Shown one piece after another: positions 7,547 through 14,812 of a stretch of 14,812 bases of DNA. A program made the position numbers and the translations under genes. The stretch's first letter is position 1; every line of letters starts with the position of its first letter. The notes below the pieces were generated by a model. The model was not told where the DNA came from, made no database searches, and saw nothing but the letters and a program-made list of their open reading frames with translations. The stretch covers positions 1,247,138 through 1,261,949 of the forward strand of contig LATQ01000001.1 in NCBI GenBank assembly GCA_001017865.1. The letters are read 5' to 3'. The stretch is from Rhodococcus sp. IITR03. Lineage in GTDB: Bacteria; Actinomycetota; Actinomycetes; Mycobacteriales; Mycobacteriaceae.

Positions 7547-7573
7547 GTTCGGAGCACCGCCACGACCGGATGG
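7547..7573 (-). promoter_or_regulatory. Third SigK-type promoter, upstream of the small ORF and epimerase operon
   Basis: On the minus strand CCATCC (7568-7573) and CCGAAC (7547-7552) are separated by 15 nt, the same spacing as the two promoters at 2881-2979. The -35 again lies within CGACCCATCCG. The -10 differs from CCGAAT at the last base. The predicted start is near 7540, giving a leader of about 46 nt before GTG 7494. Confidence 0.68.
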
Positions 7574-7591
7574 GTCGTTTCGCCGTCTTTT

Positions 7592-8946
7592 TCATCGGGG
7601 TGAGCGAATCCGCTCGTATCTGTCCAGAGCGACGCGACGTTCGTGTGCGTGATCGACGACCGGTTCCGGATATCCGTCCGGAGGGCCGTCGGGCAGGCTG
7701 TGCACACGAGCGCCGTCGATGCTCCGCAGTTCGGGTACCCACCTGCGCACGTATTCACCCCTCGGATCGAACTTCTCGCCCTGCCGGGTCGGATTGAACA
7801 CCCGGAAGTAGGGAGCGGCGTCGGTGCCGCTACCTGCCGTCCACTGCCAATTGTGTTGGTTGGACGCCAGATCGCCGTCCACCAGATGCTTCATGAAATG
7901 TCGTGCCCCGCGCCACCACGGCAGGTGCAGATCCTTCGTCAGGAACGACGCGACGATCATCCGCACCCGATTGTGCATGACGCCCTCGGCGAGAAGCTGC
8001 CGCATCCCGGCGTCCACGATCGGGAATCCCGTCCGGCCCTCGCACCATGCCGCGAACAGGGCGTCGGCGTCGGGTCCGGAATCGTAGGTGATGGCGTCGA
8101 AGTCGCTGTTGTAGTTGGTCCGGGCGGTCTCGGGCCGCTGGAACAGGACGTCGGCGTAGAAGTCGCGCCACGCCAGTTCGCTGCGGAAGGTGACGGCCCC
8201 GTCGTCGGACCGGTTCCTCATGTCGTGCAGCAGGGTCCGCGGATGGATACAGCCGAATTTCAGATAGGGCGACAGGCCGCTCGTGCCGTCGAAGGCCGGC
8301 CGGTCGCGGTCGGTGGCGTACCGCTCGAGACCGTCGTCGAGGAATTCGCGCCACCGCACCAGCGCGGCCGCCTCTCCGGGGGGAGGTGCGGGTTCGTAGC
8401 CCGCCTCGGGAATCGGCACGCGTGCGGAGCAGCCGCTCGGGTCGACCCAGTCGGCGGTGTCCGGTCCGGTCGCCGCGGGTGTGTGCCATCCGTGGTCGTT
8501 CCAGGCGCGGCGGAAGGCCGAGAACACCTTGTATACAGTGCCGTCGGGTTTCGTCACGCGGCCCGGCGTGACGGCATACGGCGAGCCGGTGGCCACCAGC
8601 GGGACGTCGCCGAGCGCTTCGGCGACCGCCCGGTCACGTCGCGTGCCGTAGGGCCCGTGATCCGAGCTGATGTGGACCGCGGTCGCATCGAACTCGGCGG
8701 CGACCTGCGGCACCAGGGTCACCGGGTCTCCCTCGACGACGAGCAGGCGCCCGCCGAGATCCCGGTCGAGGGCTCGCAGGCATCCCATGAGGAAGTCGCG
8801 CCGGCGGGCCCCGGACGGGCGGAGCAGTGCGTCGTCGAGGACGAACAGGGCGAGGACGTCGTCGCGGCCTCGGTCGCCGAGAGCAGGGTGGGCAGATCGT
8901 TCAGTCGGAGATCACGACGGAACCAGATGATGCTGGGGCGGGCCAT
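7592..8946 (-). CDS. phrB: Deoxyribodipyrimidine photolyase, class I (one frameshift)
   Basis: This is a light-driven DNA repair flavoprotein that splits cyclobutane pyrimidine dimers. The N-terminal photolyase domain begins PSIIWFRRDLRLNDLPTLL, with VVEGDP and HISSDHGPYGTRRD following. The FAD domain has GTSGLSPYLKFGCIHPRTL (about residues 221-239), WRDFYADVLF, GFPIVDAGMRQLLAEG, NRVRMIVASFLTKDL and NQHNWQWTAGSGTDAAPYFR, then FNPTRQGEKFDPRGEYVRRW. The frame breaks at about 8876-8882. One added base gives 451 residues, the usual family length. The start chosen is ATG 8946, directly before the conserved first strand; an in-frame ATG at 8976 would add ten residues. It is divergent from the S4 gene, and its stop lies 97 nt from the small ORF start. 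CPD specificity is inferred from class; a cryptochrome-like role is less likely. Confidence 0.93.
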
Positions 8947-8974
8947 GGATCCAGTGTCGGGGACAATGGGTGCC

Positions 8975-9196
8975 ATGTCCGACGCATTCGATGTACCGAT
9001 CCGTGACGAGTCGATCCGGCTCGGTCAGTTCCTCAAGCTCGCAAGCCTCATCGAGTCGGGTGCGGAGGCCAAGGAAGTGATCGCCGACGGCCTGGTGTCG
9101 GTCAACGGTGACGTGGAGGTGCGTCGCGGCCGTCAGCTGAAGGTGGGCGACGTGGTGGAGATCGCCGGGGCGAGCGCGCGGGTCGCGCACGAATAG
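8975..9196 (+). CDS. S4-domain RNA-binding protein (YbcJ-like)
   Basis: A 73-residue single-domain S4 protein with IRLGQFLKLASLIESGAEAK, the VIADGLVSVNGDVEVRRGRQ loop and LKVGDVVEIAG. This is the standard S4 fold and matches the YbcJ/RNA-binding S4 family in length. The ATG at 8975 lies 7 nt after GACAAT (8962-8967), which may be a -10 for a leaderless transcript. An in-frame ATG at 8966 is possible. The long open frame further upstream is antisense to the photolyase and is not used. The RNA target is unknown; structured rRNA or tRNA is usual. Confidence 0.88.
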   Translation: MSDAFDVPIRDESIRLGQFLKLASLIESGAEAKEVIADGLVSVNGDVEVRRGRQLKVGDVVEIAGASARVAHE

Positions 9197-9216
9197 CGGG
9201 TCGACCCGCGCGCTCG
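9171..9216. terminator. Bidirectional hairpin between the S4 gene and rraA
   Basis: CGAGCGCGCGGGTC (9171-9184) and GACCCGCGCGCTCG (9203-9216) are perfect 14-bp complements around an 18-nt loop. The left arm is the end of the S4 coding region and the right arm lies 6 nt beyond the rraA stop. An alternative 14-bp palindrome GCGGGTCGACCCGC sits at 9196-9209. It is well placed to end both convergent transcripts. Confidence 0.6.
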
Positions 9217-9221
9217 GCTGA

Positions 9222-9710
9222 TCAGTTCTCGGCGCGGACGACGACGCCGTCGGAGTCGCTGTAGACGATCTCGCCCGGGTTGAACGTCACGCCGCCGATC
9301 TCGACGGGCACGTTCTTCTCACCGGAGCCGGTCTGGGTGCTCTTGCGCGGGTTGGTGCCGAGGGCCTTGATACCGATGTCGAGCGTGCGCAGGATCGCGG
9401 AGTCGCGGACCGCGCCGTTGACGATGACCCCGGCCCAGCCGTTGTCGACACCGCGACCGGCGATGATGTCGCCGACGAGCGCGGTGTGGATGCTGCCACC
9501 GCCGTCGACGACGAGCACGCCGCCGTTGCCCGGCTCGGAGAGAGTCTGCTTGACGAGCAGGTTGTCCTGGAAGCAGCGGATGGTGGTGATGGGGCCGACG
9601 AACTCGGTGCGGCCGCCGAACTGGATGAACTGCGTGTCGCAGCTGCGGATGTCCGGGCCGATCTCGTCGGCGAGGTCTGCTGTGGCTGTGAAGGCAGGGG
9701 CGTCACTCAT
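9222..9710 (-). CDS. rraA: RraA-family protein (RNase E regulator / HMG-aldolase-like)
   Basis: The gene encodes 162 residues, the normal length of the family. It has [59 protein letters not shown], the hallmark [20 protein letters not shown] (with the Arg and Asp of the metal/substrate site) and LGTNPRKS. E. coli RraA binds RNase E and inhibits it. Many homologues instead act as class II 4-hydroxy-4-methyl-2-oxoglutarate aldolase/oxaloacetate decarboxylase, and sequence alone does not decide between them. The start at ATG 9710 lies 6 nt after TATCCT (9717-9722, minus strand), which suggests leaderless transcription. It converges on the S4 gene. Confidence 0.92.
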   Translation of the reverse strand: MSDAPAFTATADLADEIGPDIRSCDTQFIQFGGRTEFVGPITTIRCFQDNLLVKQTLSEPGNGGVLVVDGGGSIHTALVGDIIAGRGVDNGWAGVIVNGAVRDSAILRTLDIGIKALGTNPRKSTQTGSGEKNVPVEIGGVTFNPGEIVYSDSDGVVVRAEN

Positions 9711-9757
9711 GGTGCGAGGATAAGCGGACGCGCTGCCCCGCACAGGGGGAGGCCCGA

Positions 9758-10141
9758 TCAGGACGCGCGGCCGAAACGGCGCTCGTAGTCCTCTCGTTCG
9801 CGCGCGGCGCGGGCGCGTGCCTTCGCGCTGAGCAGCTCCGGATCGAGACCGTGCTGCTGGAGGCGGTGCCGTTGCCAGATGGGCATCAACGCCACCGAGA
9901 AGTAGACCCACGGCAGCAGCAGCAACAGCATCATCGCGATCGGGATCCACACCGGCCCCGGGATCAGCAGGAACAGCAGGAGCAGCGGGATGATCGGCAG
10001 ATTCCATCGCAGCAGGTAGCGGCGTGTTCCGCCGGGGCCCAGGACGTCGTCGCGTACCCACTGCCGCATCTCGGGCGGTAGCGCGCGACCGAACATGTAG
10101 CCGATCCGCTGCAGAAAATTCGGTCGTGCACTACTCATCAT
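9758..10141 (-). CDS. DUF5313-like two-helix membrane protein
   Basis: The gene encodes 127 residues in a clean frame. A cytoplasmic N-terminus ([34 protein letters not shown]) precedes two hydrophobic segments at about residues 47-62 and 63-84 ([20 protein letters not shown], then [18 protein letters not shown]). A charged coiled tail rich in Arg, Ala and Glu follows. The pattern matches the actinobacterial DUF5313 family; the function is unknown. Two adjacent ATGs (10141, 10138) follow TATCCT (10149-10154, minus strand) by 7 nt, a leaderless arrangement. It lies 18 nt downstream of the acyl-CoA ligase stop but seems to have its own promoter. Confidence 0.8.
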   Translation of the reverse strand: MMSSARPNFLQRIGYMFGRALPPEMRQWVRDDVLGPGGTRRYLLRWNLPIIPLLLLFLLIPGPVWIPIAMMLLLLLPWVYFSVALMPIWQRHRLQQHGLDPELLSAKARARAAREREDYERRFGRAS

Positions 10142-10159
10142 GAGACCCAGGATAGGCCG

Positions 10160-11998
10160 TCACCCTTCGTAGAGGCCTGCCAGCCTGTCGGCGAAGTTGT
10201 CGACGACGACCTTCCTGCGCAACTTCATGCTCGGCGTCAGATCGCCCGATTCGATCGACAGTTCACGCTCGATGATCGTGAACTTCTTGATCTGCTCCCA
10301 CCGATTGAGCTGCAGGTTCAGATCGTCGATGTAGCCGGAGACGAGTTCGTGGGTCTTGTCGTGCCGTGCGATGTCCTCGAACGACCCGCTCACACCGTTC
10401 TTGTTCGCCCATTCGCCGATGGATTCCGGATCGAGCGCCACCAGCGCCACGCAGTAGGGCCTGCCCTCGCCGTAGACGACGATCTCCGAGGCGTATGGGC
10501 ACATGCCTTGAAGGTCGCTGCCAGCGACGACGGGGCGACGTACTTGCCTGCGACGTCTTGAACATGTCCTTCTTGCGGTCGGTGATGCGCAGATAGCCCT
10601 CGTCGTCGAGGCTGCCGATGTCGCCGGTGTGGAACCATCCGTCGTCGGAGAGCGACTCGGCGGTCGCGTCGGGCCGGTTGTGGTAGCCGGTCATCACACC
10701 GGGGCCGCGGACGAGCACCTCGCCGTCCTCCGCGATGCGGACCTCCGTGCCCGGGACGGGCCAGCCCACCGTGCCGATGCGGTTGGCGTAGGGACGGTTG
10801 ACGAATGTCGCGGCAGAGGTTTCGGTGAGGCCGTAACCCTCGAGGACGGGGATGCCGACGGCGTCGAACCATTCGCCGACCTCGGGGTTGAGCGCCGCCG
10901 AACCGGAGATGAAGAACCGCAGGTGACCACCGAAGCGTTCGCGGATGGTGGAGAAGACCAGCTTGTCGGCGAGGCCGTGCTGCAGCTTGGCGAGCAGTCC
11001 GGGCGACCTGCCGGCCTGCTTCGCTTTCGAGACCTTCCGGCCCACGCCCACGGCCCAGTCGAAGATCTTCTTCTTGGCGCCGCCTTCCTCCTCCATCATT
11101 CCCTCGACGCGCGCGTGGGCCTTCTCGAAGATGCGAGGGGCCGCACCCATGAAGGTCGGGCGGACGACCGCGAGGTTCTCGACGATCTTGTCGACGCGCC
11201 CGTCCACCGCGGTGGGGAAGCCGATCTGCAGGGGGAGGGTGAGCAGCACCTTGCCGAAGACGTGCGACAGCGGCAGCCACAGATACTGCAGGTCGTCGGA
11301 GCTGAGCATGTGCAGCGCATCGATGGCGGCGGCCTCGTAGGTCCACGCCGAGTGCGGCAGGCGCACGCCCTTGGGCTTGCCGGTGGTGCCCGAGGTGTAG
11401 ATGAGTGTGGCCAGGTGCTCGGCCTGATGCTGTGGATGCGGTTGAGCACCGCTCCGGAGTCCTCGGCGAGCAGGCTGCGGCCCAGTTCGGCGAGCTCGTC
11501 GAAGTTGATGACCCAATCACCGTCGCCGGTGCCGTCGACGACCACGACCTTCGCCACGTCGGCAGATCGCCGCGGTGGCTCACGAGCTTCTCGACCTGCC
11601 CGGCGTCCTCGGCGATGACGATGCGGCTGCCGGAGTCGGCGACGATGAACGCCACGTCGTCGGCGTGGGTGGTGGGGTAGACGGTGGTGGTCGCGGCGCC
11701 CGCGCACATGACGGCGAGGTCGGAGAGCACCCATTCGTACCGGGTGGACGATGCGAGGGCCACACGGTCCTCGGATTCGATGCCAGGGAGATCAGGCCGG
11801 CCGCGAGCAGCCGCACCCGGTCTCCGGTCTGTTCCCAGGTGACCGAGGTCCAGCCGCCGGCCCCGTCGGGGAAGCGGAAGGCCTCGGCGTCGGGCGTGGT
11901 GGACACTCGGTCGAGCAACAGGCGGGCGACCGAGGGAGCCGGTTGTCGATGACCGCTCGGTCGACCTTTTCCTCGGAGACGCGCGTTGTTGTCGTCAT
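10160..11998 (-). CDS. Long-chain fatty-acid-CoA ligase, AMP-forming (six frameshifts)
   Basis: This adenylate-forming enzyme activates a fatty acid with ATP and CoA. Motifs in order are ISL-GIESEDRVALASSTRYEW, the P-loop LIYTSGTTGKPKG (about residues 198-210), LPLSHVFGKV, GYGLTETSAA (about 387-396), GWFHTGDIG, ITDRKKDMFKTS, AGKYVAPS and a C-terminal LTPSMKLRRKVV with the catalytic lysine. The length after repair is 614 residues, usual for FadD15-like ligases. The frame breaks near 11938-11942, 11783-11785, 11560-11563, 11421-11427, 10549-10552 and 10506-10507. Each is cured by one added base. The ATG at 11998 lies 7 nt after TAGACT (12006-12011), a likely leaderless promoter. It is divergent from the arsR-like gene; the shared region holds the ArsR operator. 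The chain-length preference is unknown. Confidence 0.9.
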
Positions 11999-12036
11999 GC
12001 ATCGAAGTCTAGGGAGCAGGACCGTGCTTCTGGCCA

Positions 12037-12056
12037 ATATAAGTAGAAACTTATAT
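12037..12056. promoter_or_regulatory. Palindromic operator of the ArsR-type regulator
   Basis: ATATAAGTAGAAACTTATAT is a perfect 8+8 bp inverted repeat with a 4-nt centre, in an AT-rich island within GC-rich DNA. It overlaps the predicted -10 of the regulator gene (TATAGT, 12054-12059) and would block it when bound. The divergent ligase start codon is about 39 bp from its near edge, so that promoter could be affected too. Confidence 0.72.
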
Positions 12057-12066
12057 AGTGGGGTCC

Positions 12067-12450
12067 ATGCACGGGTTCGAGGTCCTCGCAGATCCGGTTC
12101 GCCGCCGCATTCTCGAACTGCTCGCGGGAGGCCCGCAGGCGGCCGGTGAGATCGCCGCGGCGATCGGCCGGGAGTTCTCCATCTCCCAGCCGGCGGTCTC
12201 GCAACATCTCAAGATCCTGCGCGACCAGCGGTTCGCAGCTGTCCACAAGGACGGCACCCGCCGCTACTACGAACTCGATCCCGCGGTCCTCGTCGAACTC
12301 GAGGACTGGCTGGCGGGTCTGCATCCCCCGGTCTTCGCGGCTCTGGACGCGCTGGAGACCGAGATCGCGCGCGGCAAGCGTGAGCGGCGGAGCTGCGACG
12401 CCGTCCCGCCCGCGCTCCCTGCTTCCGACGAGAGAAGGAAATCCTCATGA
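12067..12450 (+). CDS. ArsR/SmtB-family winged-helix repressor
   Basis: The gene encodes 127 residues in a clean frame. It has MHGFEVLADPVRRRILELLA, the helix-turn-helix FSISQPAVSQHLKILRDQRF and the wing VHKDGTRRYYELDP. This is the SRPBCC-associated ArsR subfamily. No metal-binding cysteine pair is visible in the recognition helix, so metal sensing is unlikely. The ATG at 12067 follows TATAGT by 7 nt (leaderless style); a GTG at 12058 is possible but falls inside the -10. The stop overlaps the start of the SRPBCC gene (ATGA), and the pair forms an operon. It probably represses itself through the palindrome at 12037-12056. The ligand is unknown. Confidence 0.9.
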   Translation: MHGFEVLADPVRRRILELLAGGPQAAGEIAAAIGREFSISQPAVSQHLKILRDQRFAAVHKDGTRRYYELDPAVLVELEDWLAGLHPPVFAALDALETEIARGKRERRSCDAVPPALPASDERRKSS

Positions 12451-13071
12451 AGAACGTGATCACGAGCAACGAGACGAGTCGCCGCACGGTCGGGCGTCGC
12501 ACCGTCGAGGGCCGCGAGGCCAAGGTCGTCACGATCTCGCGCAGCTACCGCACGAGCGCCGAGGACCTGTGGGAGGCGTGCACCGACCCGCGGCGCATCC
12601 CCCGCTGGTTCCTGCCCGTCGAGGGCGACCTCGAGGTCGGTGGCCGGTACCAGCTCCAGGCAACGCCGGTGGCGAGGTCCTCACCTGCGAACCGCCCCGG
12701 ACGTTCACGGCCACCTGGGAATTCGCGGGTCAGGTGAGTTGGATCGAGGTGTCGGTCCTGCCGAACCGGGAGACCGTGCGCGCCTGGAACTGACACACAT
12801 CGCCCGTCCCGACGAGCACTGGGAGCAGTACGGACCCGGCGCGGTCGGTATCGGTTGGGATCAGGCCCTTCTCGGACTCGGCCTGCACATCGAATCGGGA
12901 GAGGCGGTGGATCCGAAGGAATTCGAGACGTGGTCGATGTCCGAGGAAGGTCTGCAGTTCGTCCGCGACAGCAGCGCGGCCTGGTGCGAGGCCGACATCG
13001 CCGCGGGCGAGGACCCCGAACAGGCACGCGCCGCCGCCGAGCGGACGAGTGCGTTCTACACGGGCGGATAG
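12447..13071 (+). CDS. SRPBCC (AHSA1-like) domain protein (two frameshifts)
   Basis: An Aha1/START-like ligand-binding domain with VVTISRSYRTSAEDLWEACT, PRRIPRWFLPVEGDLEVGG, then EVLTCEPPRTFTATWEF, QVSWIEVSVLPN, LELTHIARPDEHWEQYGPGA and IGWDQALLGLGLHIESG. The frame breaks near 12660 (one G restores QGNAGGEV) and near 12780 (one base restores the LELTHIA strand), giving 208 residues. Start ATG 12447 overlaps the regulator stop by 4 nt and has AAGGA upstream. ArsR-SRPBCC pairs are common in actinobacteria; the SRPBCC partner probably binds a small hydrophobic molecule, but the ligand is not known. Confidence 0.88.
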
Positions 13072-13084
13072 AACGGACTCGGGC

Positions 13085-13099
13085 TGCGTCTCCGACGCA
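13085..13099. terminator. Short hairpin between convergent genes
   Basis: TGCGTC and GACGCA form a 6-bp stem with the loop TCC, in the 34-bp gap between the SRPBCC stop and the MBL-hydrolase stop. It is a weak candidate for a shared terminator. Confidence 0.3.
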
Positions 13100-13105
13100 C
13101 GTGGG

Positions 13106-14303
13106 TCAGGCGGGGGCTCCGACGCCGACCACGTCGAGGTCGTGGCCGATGACCAGGCGCCCGTCGAATCCGGCGCCGCATCCTTCCCAAGTGGAATCGG
13201 GGCGATTGCCCGGGACCATGTGCGAGAGCACCAAGGTTCCCACGCCGGCTTCCTGGGCGATCGGACCGAGATCCTCGATGAGGGTGTGGGATTGGATGAG
13301 GTGCTGGTAGAGCCCTTCCTGAGCATCCGTGCGGGGTTCGGGGAACAACGATTCCGGCCAGGCGGGTCGATCACCTCATGCACCAGAACGTCCGCTCCCC
13401 GTGCGAGTTTCACGAGATTGGGGGTGGGGCCGGTGTCCCCGGAGAAGACGATCGACCCGTCGTCGCTGTCGAAACGGTAGGCGAGAGCGGGAAAGACGGG
13501 AGCGTGGTCGACCAGGATCGCGGACACCCGGACGCGGTCGTCCTCGAAGAAGGTGAACGGTTCCATGTCCGGGCAGGGATTACCGTTCGGATCGGCGAGA
13601 TACTGCGCCGGTACCGGAACGTCGAAGGCCTCCCACAAGGCGTCGGGGGCGGGCTTACGGTTGTCGAACAGGCGGTCGTTGAAGTCGGTGGCGAACGCCT
13701 GCACGAGCAGGTCGGTCATCTCCCGGGTGCCCGGTGTGGGATTGCCCGGTGCCACGGGTTCCGGTGCGGGGCCCTCCCCGAACAGGGGTGGAAGTACTCC
13801 GCGATTGCCCGGGCCGTAGACGGGGATTTTCTCCACGTGCTGCAGTCCGTTGTAGATCCCCTCGGTGAGGATGTTGTTGAGGTCGACAACGTGATCGGAA
13901 TGGAGATGCGTCAGGAAGATGCCGCCCAGCGCGTCGAGGGGGCCGTCGAGGTCGGTGGCGAAGTTGGGTCCGAGTTCCGCCCCGCGTAGGCGTCGCATGA
14001 CACCGTGACCGGCGTCGACGAGGTAGTACCGGTCTCCAACCACGACGGCGGAGGAGATGCCTTCGCGTTCGCTCCCGGGCCAGTAGGGAGGACCACCCGA
14101 GGTGCCGAGCAGGACCAGGCGTGTCCGTTGCCTCGATACGGCTCCGGCGCGAACCGGCGATCGGGTGTCGGAGCCGCAACGGCGGTGTCGGCACCGGGAC
14201 TGCATGCGGTGGCCGCCACGGCCGTCGCGCCGACGGCGAAACTGGCCAACAACTTTCGCCGGGATACCCCGGCCGTGTGCAGTCGTCCCAGAACATCACA
14301 CAT
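13106..14303 (-). CDS. Tat-exported MBL-fold metallo-hydrolase, possible lipoprotein (two frameshifts)
   Basis: The N-terminus has a twin-arginine motif (VSRRKLLASF, Arg15-Arg16), a hydrophobic Ala/Val stretch and AATAC with Cys34, which may be a lipobox. The mature part is a metallo-beta-lactamase fold: LVLLGTSGGPPYWPGSERE, YYLVDAGHGVMRRL, the metal motif THLHSDHVVDLNN (HxHxDH), VDHAPVFPALAYRF, SIVFSGDTGPTPNLVKLA, ADVLVHEVIDP and TLVLSHMVPG. This resembles RNase Z/arylsulfatase-type MBL enzymes, though export argues against RNA processing. The frame breaks near 14125 and near 13364-13366; one added base at each gives 399 residues. The start is ATG 14303, 7 nt after GGAGGGGAG; a GTG at 14309 is the alternative. 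The substrate is unknown. Confidence 0.87.
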
Positions 14304-14388
14304 GTGCACGCTCCCCTCCGGCCGCGTTGCCGCGAACCGTTCCGCGATCGAATGTGACGCAGACCATATGGGTGGGGTGTGTGGGTGT

Positions 14389-14428
14389 CGATCCGGTGAG
14401 CGCGGTCGCGATCCGGTGAGCGCGGTCG
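14389..14428. repeat. Perfect tandem duplication of a 20-mer
   Basis: CGATCCGGTGAGCGCGGTCG occurs twice back to back (14389-14408 and 14409-14428). It lies in the 165-nt noncoding stretch (14304-14468) between the cyclase stop and the MBL-hydrolase start. I see no further gene in that stretch. It may be a recent slippage duplication or a tandem protein-binding site. Confidence 0.7.
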
Positions 14429-14468
14429 GGCCGAACGGTCCTCGATGTTCGTGCTCAGCAGACCGTGT

Positions 14469-14812
14469 TCAGTCGTCCGAGCGCCGCCGCTGCTGGGCGT
14501 TCGCGTGTGCGGCAGCCGAACGCAGCACCTGCGGCGTGCGTCGCGCCGCTCGGAGAACGGCGCGGTCGAAGGGGTTGAGCGAGACCCGCTTCCGTGGTGC
14601 CTGCAGGGACGGACGGCCGCCGGTCAGGGCGAAGAGGCGGACCTTGCCCGGCACACCGGCGAGCCGATGCGATCCCCTGTCGGCGAACTGCAGTCCCGAC
14701 CCACCGGCCAGCTCACGCACGTGGCTCGAGACGAGCACCTCGCCGGGACGGCCGCCGCGCCCGATGCGCGCTCCCACGTGCACCGTCAGGCCGGTGACGT
14801 CCGTCCCGGTCG
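14469..14812 (-). CDS. C-terminus of a class III adenylate/guanylate cyclase domain protein (partial)
   Basis: The minus-strand frame is open to the window edge, so the 5' part is missing. It reads TGTDVTGLTVHVGARIGRGG, RPGEVLVSSHVRELAGGSGL, QFADRGSHRLAGVPGKVRLF and then AL. This is the last part of a class III nucleotide cyclase domain: the VHxGARI helix with its conserved Arg, the GEVLVSxxVRxL segment and the DRGxHxLxGVPGxxxLF strand. A basic tail of about 45 residues without a recognised domain follows, ending RRRSDD with the stop at 14469. The metal-binding aspartates and any N-terminal sensor or hydrolase domain lie outside the window, so cyclase activity cannot be judged. Confidence 0.85.
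   Translation of the reverse strand, partial: TGTDVTGLTVHVGARIGRGGRPGEVLVSSHVRELAGGSGLQFADRGSHRLAGVPGKVRLFALTGGRPSLQAPRKRVSLNPFDRAVLRAARRTPQVLRSAAAHANAQQRRRSDD

Noticed and set aside
7643..9196. A 517-codon plus-strand frame that ends in the S4 domain
   Set aside because: The first 440 or so codons are antisense to a clearly recognisable photolyase and show no domain of their own. Only the final 73 codons are a gene.
1..14812. tRNA, rRNA, insertion sequence, prophage or defence genes
   Set aside because: I found no tRNA cloverleaf, rRNA sequence, transposase, integrase or known defence domain on either strand. Gene order and composition look like ordinary chromosome.

Overview
The window comes from a high-GC, mycolic-acid-type actinobacterium, most likely Rhodococcus or a close relative. 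The reasons are the strong GC bias, a SigK/RskA pair next to an MPT83-like fasciclin lipoprotein (a mycobacterial/rhodococcal arrangement), a DUF5313-type membrane protein, and many start codons placed 6-7 nt after a -10-like hexamer (leaderless style). The genus is inferred, not proven.

Layout. 1-143 (+): C-terminal tail of an unidentified protein. 166-2873 (-): a SigK operon read as alpha/beta-hydrolase, DUF1365 protein, sigK, rskA. 3045-4339 (+): divergent unit with an MPT83-like FAS1 lipoprotein and a secreted lipocalin, closed by a long hairpin. 4486-7494 (-): a DUF2867-type SDR, a TIGR01777-type SRPBCC/epimerase fusion, and upstream of them a 29-codon ORF. 7592-8946 (-): class I photolyase. 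8975-9196 (+): S4 RNA-binding protein. 9222-11998 (-): RraA, a DUF5313-type membrane protein, and a long-chain acyl-CoA ligase. 12067-13071 (+): an ArsR/SRPBCC pair with a palindromic operator. 13106-14303 (-): a Tat-exported MBL-fold hydrolase. 14469-14812 (-): C-terminus of a class III nucleotide cyclase, cut by the window edge.

Main biological result. Three sites match one promoter form, CGACCCATCCG followed by YCGAAY, with exactly 15 nt between CCATCC and the -10. This resembles the mycobacterial SigK consensus (CCATCC / CCGAAT). Two sites face apart between the hydrolase and the FAS1 gene. The third lies upstream of the 29-codon ORF and the epimerase/SDR pair. SigK therefore probably drives its own operon, the MPT83/lipocalin unit and perhaps the two epimerases. 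DUF1365, lipocalin, SDR/epimerase and photolyase genes also cluster in light- and singlet-oxygen-response loci of Proteobacteria, so this may be an actinobacterial form of that envelope/photo-oxidative stress set under a redox-sensitive sigma factor. SigK here has Cys133 and Cys183, the positions of the redox disulfide reported for M. tuberculosis SigK.

Data-quality caveat. Ten of the genes only read through if single bases are restored (17 sites in total). Every site needs one added base, and most lie in G or C runs. This looks like systematic deletion error in the assembly rather than gene decay, so the joined coordinates below should be treated as intact genes until resequenced.
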